In this document: positions 17,804 through 25,515 of the stretch, piece by piece
Layout of the letters: each line of letters starts with the position of its first letter
How positions within the stretch are numbered: position 1 is the first letter of the stretch
Assembly: GCA_002011165.2 (NCBI GenBank)
Contig: MTMI02000009.1
Span: 171,753 to 235,752, forward strand
From: Candidatus Mnemosynella biddleae
Lineage (GTDB): Archaea; Halobacteriota; Archaeoglobi; Mnemosynellales; Mnemosynellaceae
Length of the DNA stretch: 64,000 nt
Direction of reading: 5' to 3'
The notes under the pieces: model-generated
What the model saw: only the letters and a program-made list of their open reading frames with translations
Databases searched by the model: none
What the model was told of the DNA's origin: nothing
Position numbers and translations under genes: made by a program

Positions 17804-18391
17804 TCACCTCCGAATTTTTTCTTTTATCCATTTCATTCTCTCTTCAACATGTCTCTCAATTTCATCGTAAATGCTTCTTCCATGGGAATCAATGCCTACA
17901 ACCAAGGGACCGAAATTCTCAACTCTAAGAACCCAGAGAGCTTCAGGCATTCCTAGATCGCTCCAGAAAACGTTTTTCACCTCTTTAATGCTCTTGGCTG
18001 CAAGAGCTCCTGCACCACCGGGATAAGCAAAATAGACTCCTTTTCCTCTCAAACTATCTTTAACCTCAGAGCTCATACCACCCTTTCCTATAATTGCCAT
18101 GAGTTCCACATTCTTCAGAATTTCCTTAGTGAGGTCGTTCATTCTTGCAGAGGTTGTGGGGCCAGCAGAGATGATCTTCCATTTCTCCCTTTCCATTGAC
18201 ACAATCGGACCACAGTGATAAATGACGGTACCATTCAGCTCAACCGGAAGCTTCTCTCTCTTTCTCAGCATCTCCAAAATTCTCATATGAGCTCTATCTC
18301 TGGCAGTGACGATCTCCCCAGAAATATAAACGGTATCACCAACTCTGAGCTTTCGAATTTCTTCCTTTTTCAGTGGAGTCTCAATCCTCAT
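17804..18391 (-). CDS. fumB: class I fumarate hydratase, beta subunit (C-terminal type)
   Basis: A 195-residue protein matching the C-terminal domain of iron-sulfur fumarases. Seen: DTVYISGEIVTARDRAHMR, YHCGPIV, SAGPTTSARM, IIGKGGM and YPGGAGALAA. With the alpha subunit it interconverts fumarate and malate. The alpha gene ends AGGTGA, which doubles as the ribosome-binding site for ATG 18391, giving tight coupling. Upstream GTG 18400 is an alternative start. Confidence 0.94.
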   Translation of the reverse strand: MRIETPLKKEEIRKLRVGDTVYISGEIVTARDRAHMRILEMLRKREKLPVELNGTVIYHCGPIVSMEREKWKIISAGPTTSARMNDLTKEILKNVELMAIIGKGGMSSEVKDSLRGKGVYFAYPGGAGALAAKSIKEVKNVFWSDLGMPEALWVLRVENFGPLVVGIDSHGRSIYDEIERHVEERMKWIKEKIRR

Positions 18392-18396
18392 TTCAC

Positions 18397-19215
18397 TCAC
18401 CTCAAAATGGCGGTTGCTTTTCTATGCGCCCAGCACTGAAAATTCAGAGCAACTGGAAGAGATGCCGTGTGACAAAATGCCTTCTCTATGTATACGCCAA
18501 GAGCGGTTGTCCTTCCTCCAAGTCCCATTGGTCCTATCCCAAGTTCGTTGATCATCTCCTTTATCCTCTCTTCCTCTTCTGTCATTTTTCTTACATCTCT
18601 CAGAAGAGCTTTCTTTGCAAGCTTTGCTGAACCATCAAAAGTTCCTCCTATTCCAATCCCCAAAAAAATGGGTGGGCATGGCTTACCCATGGCGATTCTA
18701 ACACTCTCCAAGACGAACTCATGAATTCTATCGACTTCTGACGGGAGCATCATTCTGAGTCGAGATACGTTTTCACTTCCTGCTCCTTTTGGAAGAACGG
18801 AAATTTTCATTTCATCTCCTTCTCCAATCTCAAAATGAATCTGCGGCATGTAACTTCCAGTGTTATCTCCAGAGTTTCTTCGAGTGATTGGATCCACAGC
18901 ATTTGGACGGAGAGGAATCTCTTTCGTTGCTTTCCTAACTCCCTCAATGATTGCATCTCTTAAGTCAAAACTCAACTCAAGTTCTCTTCCGAGCTCCACA
19001 AAAATAACTGGAATCCCAGTATCTTGACATATCGGAAGTCCAGTTTTTTCGGCTACCTCCACATTCCTTATGATTGCTTCGAGATTTCTCTTTGCAATCT
19101 CTTCCTCCTCTTCTTCAAAAGCTTTTTTCAGAAGCTCTTTCACATCCTCACCAAGAGAAGTCTCCGCTTTGCGGAAAAGACTGGTAACGGTTTCAACGAC
19201 GAGTTCACGATCCAT
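18397..19215 (-). CDS. fumA: class I fumarate hydratase, alpha subunit
   Basis: A 272-residue iron-sulfur fumarase N-terminal subunit. The three cluster cysteines are visible in GLPICQDTGIPV, GKPCPPIFLGIGIGG and AFCHTASLPVALN. It forms the [4Fe-4S] catalytic half of fumarase with fumB. ATG 19215 is chosen over a TTG four codons upstream. It is divergent from the Hdr/fumarate-reductase operon, placing fumarate formation next to its likely consumer. Confidence 0.94.
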   Translation of the reverse strand: MDRELVVETVTSLFRKAETSLGEDVKELLKKAFEEEEEEIAKRNLEAIIRNVEVAEKTGLPICQDTGIPVIFVELGRELELSFDLRDAIIEGVRKATKEIPLRPNAVDPITRRNSGDNTGSYMPQIHFEIGEGDEMKISVLPKGAGSENVSRLRMMLPSEVDRIHEFVLESVRIAMGKPCPPIFLGIGIGGTFDGSAKLAKKALLRDVRKMTEEEERIKEMINELGIGPMGLGGRTTALGVYIEKAFCHTASLPVALNFQCWAHRKATAILR

Positions 19216-19256
19216 AAAAACACCCAAAATTAATTTTTGAATTTCTCCTGAAAAAG

Positions 19257-19309
19257 CTTTCTAATAACCAAATCCGTGGAATTACAATGGATACAAAAAA
19301 ATTAGAAAG
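19257..19309. repeat. inverted repeat between fumarase and the Hdr/fumarate-reductase operon
   Basis: Nine-base arms CTTTCTAAT (19257-19265) and ATTAGAAAG (19301-19309) are perfect inverted copies separated by 35 bases. They sit in the divergent intergenic region, so they could bind a dimeric regulator of both operons or be chance in AT-rich DNA. Confidence 0.35.
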
Positions 19310-19374
19310 ACTTAATTTGTTAATGCCTAAAGATTAAATAGGGGATGATTTCAGGAGCTTCTGGAGGCGGAGAG

Positions 19375-19758
19375 ATGAGAAAAGAGAGAGAGCTTCTAAG
19401 GAGGGTCATGGAGATAAGTGGCCAGAATCTCTACTCATGCTATCAATGCGGTAAGTGCTCTGCAGGATGTCCTTCAGTAGATTTTATGGACTTCACTCCT
19501 AGAGAAATTATCAGAGCGATTCTCGATGATCATGAAGAAGTTCTCCACTCTCAGACTCCATGGATTTGTGCAGCCTGTTTCACATGCACCATAAGATGTC
19601 CAAACGAAATTGACATAAGCAGAATCATGGAAGCTCTCCGCCAGATTAGATTAAGAAAGATGCACGATGGAATACATCCCTCAAAAATACCTGTTGATGA
19701 GCTCCTGGAGCTTCCACAGATAGCTCTTATAAGCTGTTTCAGGAAGATGACAGGATGA
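19375..19758 (+). CDS. HdrC-like iron-sulfur subunit
   Basis: A 127-residue ferredoxin-like protein with two [4Fe-4S] motifs: CYQCGKCSAGCP and CAACFTCTIRCP, followed by a helical tail. This is the size and layout of heterodisulfide reductase subunit C. ATG 19375 is preferred to ATG 19345 because GGAGG lies at the right distance before it. It overlaps the HdrB-like gene by 4 bases. It probably carries electrons between an HdrA-type flavoprotein and the CCG-domain subunit. Confidence 0.88.
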   Translation: MRKERELLRRVMEISGQNLYSCYQCGKCSAGCPSVDFMDFTPREIIRAILDDHEEVLHSQTPWICAACFTCTIRCPNEIDISRIMEALRQIRLRKMHDGIHPSKIPVDELLELPQIALISCFRKMTG

Positions 19759-20615
19759 AAGAAATTGCTTATTTCCCTGGATGCACACATCTACATACAG
19801 CGAGTCACTTTGAGAGGAGTGCTCTCTCTGTTTTTGAGGCTCTTGGATGGAGACTTGTTGAGAAATTCAACTGGATTTGCTGTGGAACTGTCCATGGGCT
19901 TTCAACAGATAATCTAATGCAAAATGTTTCCGCTGTAAGAAATCTTGCAAGAGCAGAGAGCGCTGGAGCCCGTAGAATTGTGACGAACTGTGCAATGTGC
20001 TACAACACGCTGAAGCAGGCGAATGAAATGGTGAAGAGAGATGAGGACGCTCTTAAAAACCTGAACGAATTTATGGATGATGAACCGGATTATCGAGGAG
20101 GGGTAGAAGTTCTTCATTCCCTCCAACTTCTCAGAGAGATAGGACTTGATGAGATAGAGAAGAGGGTTGTAAAACCTCTAGAAGGGTTGAGAGTTGCTCC
20201 TTATTATGGATGTCTTCTTCTGAGACCCAGAGAAGTTGCAATTGACAATCCTGAGAGACCGAAAATCATGGATGAGGTGCTTAAAGCTATTGGAGCAGAA
20301 ATTGTCAGAGATGCAAGACTGAAATATTGTTGTGGCTCGTATCATACGGTGGATAGGAAAGAGATCGTTCTCTCAAGGATAGATGAGATAATTTCTGCGG
20401 TTAGGAGGAGAGGAGCGGATTTAATTGCGGTTGCCTGTCCGCTTTGCGAATTTAATCTGGATAAGAGACAAAAGTTCTTAAATAAGGGTGGTCTTCCTGT
20501 TCTTTACTTCACCCAACTTATTGCTCTCGCATTCGGAAAAGAGGAGGATTGCCTTTTCGAGAAACATCATGTGGATCCAAGACCTCTGCTGAAGGAGAGA
20601 GGATTATTAAGGTGA
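19755..20615 (+). CDS. HdrB-like CCG-domain subunit
   Basis: A 286-residue protein with two CCG domains of the heterodisulfide reductase B family. The first cluster of cysteines is FNWICCGTVHG and NCAMCYNTL; the second is APYYGCLLLRP, YCCGSYH and CPLCEFNL. In HdrB such residues hold two noncubane [4Fe-4S] clusters that cleave CoM-S-S-CoB. It is translationally coupled to the HdrC-like gene. Its partner in this operon resembles fumarate reductase, so it may use thiols or a disulfide as the second substrate, as in thiol:fumarate reductase. Confidence 0.88.
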   Translation: MKEIAYFPGCTHLHTASHFERSALSVFEALGWRLVEKFNWICCGTVHGLSTDNLMQNVSAVRNLARAESAGARRIVTNCAMCYNTLKQANEMVKRDEDALKNLNEFMDDEPDYRGGVEVLHSLQLLREIGLDEIEKRVVKPLEGLRVAPYYGCLLLRPREVAIDNPERPKIMDEVLKAIGAEIVRDARLKYCCGSYHTVDRKEIVLSRIDEIISAVRRRGADLIAVACPLCEFNLDKRQKFLNKGGLPVLYFTQLIALAFGKEEDCLFEKHHVDPRPLLKERGLLR

Positions 20616-20620
20616 TCAAG

Positions 20621-21298
20621 ATGGAAGAGAGAATGGTTCGCATATATGTGATGGGGAAAGAATATCGTGTGCCAGCAGGACTCACGATACTTAAAGCCAC
20701 GGAATATGCTGGATATAGATTCATTAGAGGATGTGGATGCAGAGGAGGATTCTGCGGGGCTTGTGGGACACTTTACAGAAAGGAAGGGGATTATAAGCTC
20801 TACACAGCTTTAGCCTGTCAAACTATTGTGGAAGACGGAATGTATCTCGTTCAGCTTCCTTTCGTACCAGCTCCAAAAGCAATTTACGACATTGAGAAAC
20901 TCAAACCCTTCGGAGAAGTTGTACTGAGCTTTTATCCAGAAGTTGCAAGATGTGTTGGGTGTAATACATGTACAAAAACTTGTCCTCAGGAAATAGAGGT
21001 AATGGAGTTTATCCAAGCTGTGAAAAGAGGGGATCTTGAAAGAGCATCTGAACTCTCATTTGATTGCATTCAATGTGGTCTCTGTGCAGCAAGATGTCCA
21101 GCGGAGATCAAGCACTATCACGTTGCTCAGCTCGTTAGAAGACTCTACGGAAAATATCTTGCAAAACATTCAGAACCCCTGAAAAAGAGGCTCCGTGAAA
21201 TAGAGAAGAGTAGTTATGAGAAAGAAGTTGATGAATTGATGAGAATGAGCCAAGAAGACCTAAAGCGGATTTACTATTCGAGAGAGATAAAGGTTTAA
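20621..21298 (+). CDS. fumarate reductase/succinate dehydrogenase-like iron-sulfur subunit
   Basis: A 225-residue SdhB/TfrB-like protein. An N-terminal [2Fe-2S] domain shows GCGCRGGFCGACG and a fourth Cys in LACQT. Two C-terminal [4Fe-4S] motifs follow: CVGCNTCTKTCP and CIQCGLCAARCP. No membrane anchor gene is nearby. ATG 20621 has AAGGTGATCAAG before it; an upstream in-frame start overlaps hdrB-like sequence and is less likely. It presumably passes electrons between the flavoprotein and the Hdr-type subunits. Confidence 0.88.
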   Translation: MEERMVRIYVMGKEYRVPAGLTILKATEYAGYRFIRGCGCRGGFCGACGTLYRKEGDYKLYTALACQTIVEDGMYLVQLPFVPAPKAIYDIEKLKPFGEVVLSFYPEVARCVGCNTCTKTCPQEIEVMEFIQAVKRGDLERASELSFDCIQCGLCAARCPAEIKHYHVAQLVRRLYGKYLAKHSEPLKKRLREIEKSSYEKEVDELMRMSQEDLKRIYYSREIKV

Positions 21299-21307
21299 GA
21301 GGTGAGT

Positions 21308-22963
21308 ATGTTGGAACTCATAGACGGTTATCCGAAATACATGAGAGAATCTATTGAAAAGGTTGAGGAGACGAGAGAGGAGAGATTGAAAACATCTGTT
21401 CCTCCGATGAGTGCAGAGGAGAGGGAAAAGATACTCAAAAAATTTCATCCAGATTATAGGGAAGACTCAAGAAGAAGATTGAGAGTTGGACCTAACGCTG
21501 GAGATCTCGTTTATCATGAGGTTGCAGATATTCTCGAAGCAAGACCTCTCGTTGATCCGAAGGAGATTGATCTAAGCACTGTAGATTACGAAGTGGATGT
21601 TCTGATAATCGGAGGAGGAGGTGCAGGGACTGTTGCAGCAATCTTTGCGTACTATGAAGGGATCTCCCCAGAGAACATTCTAATTGCTACGAAGCTTAGA
21701 CACGGTGACGCTAACAGCATGATGGCCGAAGGTGGAATTCAGTGTGCTGATAGTGAAGATGACAGTCCTGTCCTTCATTTCATTGACACGATTGGGGGAG
21801 GACATTTTGCGAATAAACCAGAGCTCGTAAAGGCTCTTGTTTTTGATGCTCCTCTAATCCTCAGATGGCACGAGGAACTTGGAGTGATGTATGATAGAAA
21901 TGATACGGGTCATTTCATCGAAAATCCCGGTGGAGGGACTTGTAGAAAGAGATTGCACAGTGCAAAAGACTATACTGGAATGGAGATCATGAGAGTTATC
22001 AGAGATGAAGCACGTAACATAGGAATTCCTGTACTTGAGTTTTCACCAGCTATTGAACTCCTCACCGATGAAAGTGGAGCTGTAAGCGGGGCTCTTCTCA
22101 TGAATTTGGAGACGAACGAGTACATAGTAGTGAGGAGTAAAGCAACTGTTCTTGCAACCGGTGGCTTTGGAAGACTTCATCTCCAAGGTTATCCAACAAC
22201 GAATCACTACGGAGCAACTGCAGATGGTCTTGTTCTCGCTTACAGAGTGGGTGCAAAACTCAGAGATATGGAAACTGCCCAGTATCATCCAACTGGAGCG
22301 GCATATCCAGAAGCTATTGTGGGACAGCTGATAACTGAAAAAGTCAGAGGCATGGGAGCTATGCCAGTTAATGCTGAAGGTGAAGCCTTTGTTTATCCTT
22401 TAGAGCCGAGAGATGTTGAATCTGCTGCGATCATTAGAGAATGTTACGAGAGAGGAAAAGGTGTAAAAACTCCAACCGGAATGGTTGGTGTATGGCTTGA
22501 TACACCAATGATAGACGAGATTCACGGAGAAGGAACTATAAGAAAACATTTCTCGGCTATCTGGAGACTTGTAGCTCGCTTTGGGATAGACATTACAAAG
22601 GATCCGATTCTGGTTTTCCCGACGCTTCACTATCAGAATGGTGGCGTAGAAATAGATGAGAATGGGTGGACTGGAATAGAGGGGCTTTTCGCAGGAGGAG
22701 AAGTTACAGGCGGTGTTCACGGGAAGAACAGACTGATGGGGAATAGCCTTCTGGATTATAATGTCTTTGGAAGAAGGGCAGGAATCTCCGCTGCGAGACA
22801 TGCAAAGAGGAGTTCCTTCAGAGAGCTCACACTGAGACACGTGGAAAGATTCAACAGGATGTTGGATGAAGCTGGATTGAAAGAAGATAAGAGAGCACCT
22901 ATTCTCCTTCCCGATTACAGAGGAGAAAGAGTACTTGCGAGATCTCTAAAGATAAGAATTTAA
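21308..22963 (+). CDS. fumarate reductase/succinate dehydrogenase-like flavoprotein (TfrA type)
   Basis: A 551-residue FAD protein. Seen: VLIIGGGGAGTVAA dinucleotide-binding motif, AEGGIQCA, GGFGRL, FAGGEVTGGVHGKNRLMGNS and LLDYNVFGRRAG, all hallmarks of the fumarate reductase/aspartate oxidase family. The His that binds FAD covalently in SdhA is not seen at the usual place (SMMAEGG replaces HTVAAQGG), so FAD is probably non-covalent as in cytoplasmic TfrA. It likely reduces fumarate or oxidises succinate. The start has GAGGTGA; a GTG two codons upstream is an alternative. Confidence 0.88.
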   Translation: MLELIDGYPKYMRESIEKVEETREERLKTSVPPMSAEEREKILKKFHPDYREDSRRRLRVGPNAGDLVYHEVADILEARPLVDPKEIDLSTVDYEVDVLIIGGGGAGTVAAIFAYYEGISPENILIATKLRHGDANSMMAEGGIQCADSEDDSPVLHFIDTIGGGHFANKPELVKALVFDAPLILRWHEELGVMYDRNDTGHFIENPGGGTCRKRLHSAKDYTGMEIMRVIRDEARNIGIPVLEFSPAIELLTDESGAVSGALLMNLETNEYIVVRSKATVLATGGFGRLHLQGYPTTNHYGATADGLVLAYRVGAKLRDMETAQYHPTGAAYPEAIVGQLITEKVRGMGAMPVNAEGEAFVYPLEPRDVESAAIIRECYERGKGVKTPTGMVGVWLDTPMIDEIHGEGTIRKHFSAIWRLVARFGIDITKDPILVFPTLHYQNGGVEIDENGWTGIEGLFAGGEVTGGVHGKNRLMGNSLLDYNVFGRRAGISAARHAKRSSFRELTLRHVERFNRMLDEAGLKEDKRAPILLPDYRGERVLARSLKIRI

Positions 22964-22977
22964 AGGAGAGGTCTCAG

Positions 22978-25515
22978 ATGCCCGAAGAGCTCATCGGAGT
23001 CTTCATATGCCACTGTGGAAATAACATTGCCGGAGAGGTGGACATCCAAAAGGTTAAGGAAACAATTAACTCCTGGCCTGGAGTAATAGCAGAGGATTAC
23101 GTCTTTCTCTGTTCCGAGGCAGGTCAAGAGATGATAAAGAGGGCGATTGAAGAGAAGAAGCTCTCAAAGGTTGTTATAGCTGCGTGCAGTCCCTCTCATC
23201 ACTCTCAAGTCTTCAGAGAGTGCATAGGAGAGAAACTTAATCCTTTCCTTTGGGAGTTCATAAACATCAGAGAACAATGTAGCTGGGTTCACAAAGGAGA
23301 GGATGCAACAAAGAAGGCAATAGCTCTCATAAGAGGAGGAGTTGAAAAAGCGAGGCTCTTAAAACCGGTTGAGAGTATTAATGTCCCCATTCATAAAGAT
23401 GTTCTTGTCATCGGTGGAGGAATTGCGGGGATGCAGGCTTCTCTTGAACTCGCTTCCAAGGGTTACAGAGTTTATCTCGTTGAAAGAGAGCCAAGTATTG
23501 GAGGGAAAATGGTAAAGCTGGATAAGACGTTTCCAACTGATGACTGCAGTATGTGTACAATTTCTCCAAAGCTAAGCGAGATTGCGCAAAACAAAAACAT
23601 AACACTCCTTACCTATTCAGAAGTTGATGAAATTGAAGGACGTCCAGGAGAATACAAAGTGAGGATAAGAAAGAAGCCCAGATACGTGGATGAAAGTTTG
23701 TGTACAGGATGTGGATTGTGCGCAAAGTCGAATTACAAGAAACTTATAGTTCCAGAGGGCTATGAACTCGTTGACAGAATTAAGATTGAGAGAGAAAAAT
23801 GTGTGAACTGCGAATTGTGTGTGAAGCTCTGTAATGAGTTTGGTTATGGTGCTCTTCAAAACGGTGATGATTGCCCGAAATATGACACTCTTAAATGTGT
23901 TGGATGTTTCGAATGCGTGAAGAAATGTCCAAAAGAGGCGATAGAGATTACCAACGTCTGTCCTGTGAGGGTTGCCAGTGAATTTAACGAGGGACTTGGA
24001 GCGAGAGGTGCCATCTATGTGCCTTTTCCTCAAGCAGTGCCTTCGACGCATTTACGAGATCCGGAAAACTGTCTGAGATTAAACGGAAAAATGCCAGAGT
24101 GCAGAGGATGTTTCTCTGTATGTGAGGCAAATGCAATAGTTGATGATGATGAGGATGAGATCATTGAACTAACTGTTGGAGCTATTGTCATCGCAACGGG
24201 CTATGAACTCCGAGATATGAGTGAGAGCGAGTACAATGTAGAGCATCCAAACGTGATAACCGCACTTCAATTGGAGAGGCTTCTCAGCTCCCAAGGCCCA
24301 ACTGGTGGAAAAGTCGTAAGACCATCGGATGGTAGAATTCCCAAAAGCATTACTTTCATCCAGTGTGTTGGGTCAAGAGACCTCAGATACAATCCATACT
24401 GCTCGAAGATATGTTGTATGTATGCTCTCAAACAGGCGAGACTCATCAAACAGGAGCATCCAGAAGTTGAAGTGAGAATCTGCTATATGGACATTCGTGC
24501 AAGCGGAAGATGGTATGAAGAATATTATAAAAGCACGAGAGAGCTTGGGATAGATTTTATTCGAGGAAATGTTGCAGAAGTGATTGATGATGGCGAGGAT
24601 CTCATAGTGAAGGTTGAAGATACACTTGAAGGAGAAATAAAAGAACTTCACTCGGAACTCGTGGTTCTAAGTGTTTCAATGAATCCTTCAGATGGAACAC
24701 TAGAGATTGCGAAGAAACTTGGACTGAAGAGTGGTGAAGATGGATTCATCGATCCTCTCCATCCGAAAATTGAACCTGTTGATACTCTCCAAGAAGGAAT
24801 TTACATAGCGGGAACTTGTAGCGGGCCGAAACCTATTCAGGAATCTATAGCTGAGGCAAACGCAACAGCAAGCAGAGTTAGTACATTTTTGAAAGATGAC
24901 CTGATGAGTGTTCCTCTGACGACAGGTGTTATAGACCCGTCGATCTGCATCCTATGCAAAACATGTTTAGAGATTTGCAGTTTCGATGCTGTGAGAGAAG
25001 AAAATGGAGAGCTGAAAGTTGAAGAGATTAGCTGTCATTCCTGTGGAAAGTGCTCTGTGTACTGTCCGAGCAATGCCATGACTCTGAGAGGTTTGACCGA
25101 CGAACAGATTGAGGCTCAAATCAGAGGTATTCTTGCCGAAGATCCTGACTCTATCATAGCCTTTTGCTGTCAGCACTGCAGTTACAACGCTGCGGACCTA
25201 GCTGGGTTAAGCAAGAAAAAATACTCCTCAAAAATTAAGATTATTAGAGTTCCGTGTAGTGGAAGAGTTTCCATAAATCACATCCTCGTGGCTTTCAAAT
25301 TCGGTGCAAGAGGTGTTATGGTAACAGGATGTAAAGAAGGCGAATGCCATTACATTGACGGAAATCTCTCTGCAAAGGAGAAAATTCTAAAGCTAAAGAA
25401 GCTTCTCGATCTCTGTGGAATAGGAGCTCATAGAGTTGAAATGTTCAATATGTCGAGTTCTGAGGCTCAGAAATGGGTTGAATGTGTTAACGAATTCGAG
25501 AGGAGATGCTCATGA
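22978..25515 (+). CDS. HdrA fused to an MvhD/FrhD-like domain
   Basis: An 845-residue HdrA homologue. In order: the N-terminal HdrA domain with CHCGNNIAG, an FAD site VIGGGIAGMQASLELA near residue 142, the HdrA cysteine region TDDCSMCTISPKL, and central ferredoxin motifs including CVNCELCVKLC and CVGCFECVKKCP. More C-terminal clusters follow (CILCKTCLEICS and CHSCGKCSVYCP). The last 130 residues are an MvhD domain (FCCQHCSYNA, RVPCSGRVS, GCKEGECHY) with a [2Fe-2S] site. In Hdr-hydrogenase complexes HdrA is the electron-bifurcating flavin subunit and MvhD its electron entry; here both are in one chain. Its final bases overlap the next gene by 10. Confidence 0.9.
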   Translation: MPEELIGVFICHCGNNIAGEVDIQKVKETINSWPGVIAEDYVFLCSEAGQEMIKRAIEEKKLSKVVIAACSPSHHSQVFRECIGEKLNPFLWEFINIREQCSWVHKGEDATKKAIALIRGGVEKARLLKPVESINVPIHKDVLVIGGGIAGMQASLELASKGYRVYLVEREPSIGGKMVKLDKTFPTDDCSMCTISPKLSEIAQNKNITLLTYSEVDEIEGRPGEYKVRIRKKPRYVDESLCTGCGLCAKSNYKKLIVPEGYELVDRIKIEREKCVNCELCVKLCNEFGYGALQNGDDCPKYDTLKCVGCFECVKKCPKEAIEITNVCPVRVASEFNEGLGARGAIYVPFPQAVPSTHLRDPENCLRLNGKMPECRGCFSVCEANAIVDDDEDEIIELTVGAIVIATGYELRDMSESEYNVEHPNVITALQLERLLSSQGPTGGKVVRPSDGRIPKSITFIQCVGSRDLRYNPYCSKICCMYALKQARLIKQEHPEVEVRICYMDIRASGRWYEEYYKSTRELGIDFIRGNVAEVIDDGEDLIVKVEDTLEGEIKELHSELVVLSVSMNPSDGTLEIAKKLGLKSGEDGFIDPLHPKIEPVDTLQEGIYIAGTCSGPKPIQESIAEANATASRVSTFLKDDLMSVPLTTGVIDPSICILCKTCLEICSFDAVREENGELKVEEISCHSCGKCSVYCPSNAMTLRGLTDEQIEAQIRGILAEDPDSIIAFCCQHCSYNAADLAGLSKKKYSSKIKIIRVPCSGRVSINHILVAFKFGARGVMVTGCKEGECHYIDGNLSAKEKILKLKKLLDLCGIGAHRVEMFNMSSSEAQKWVECVNEFERRCS

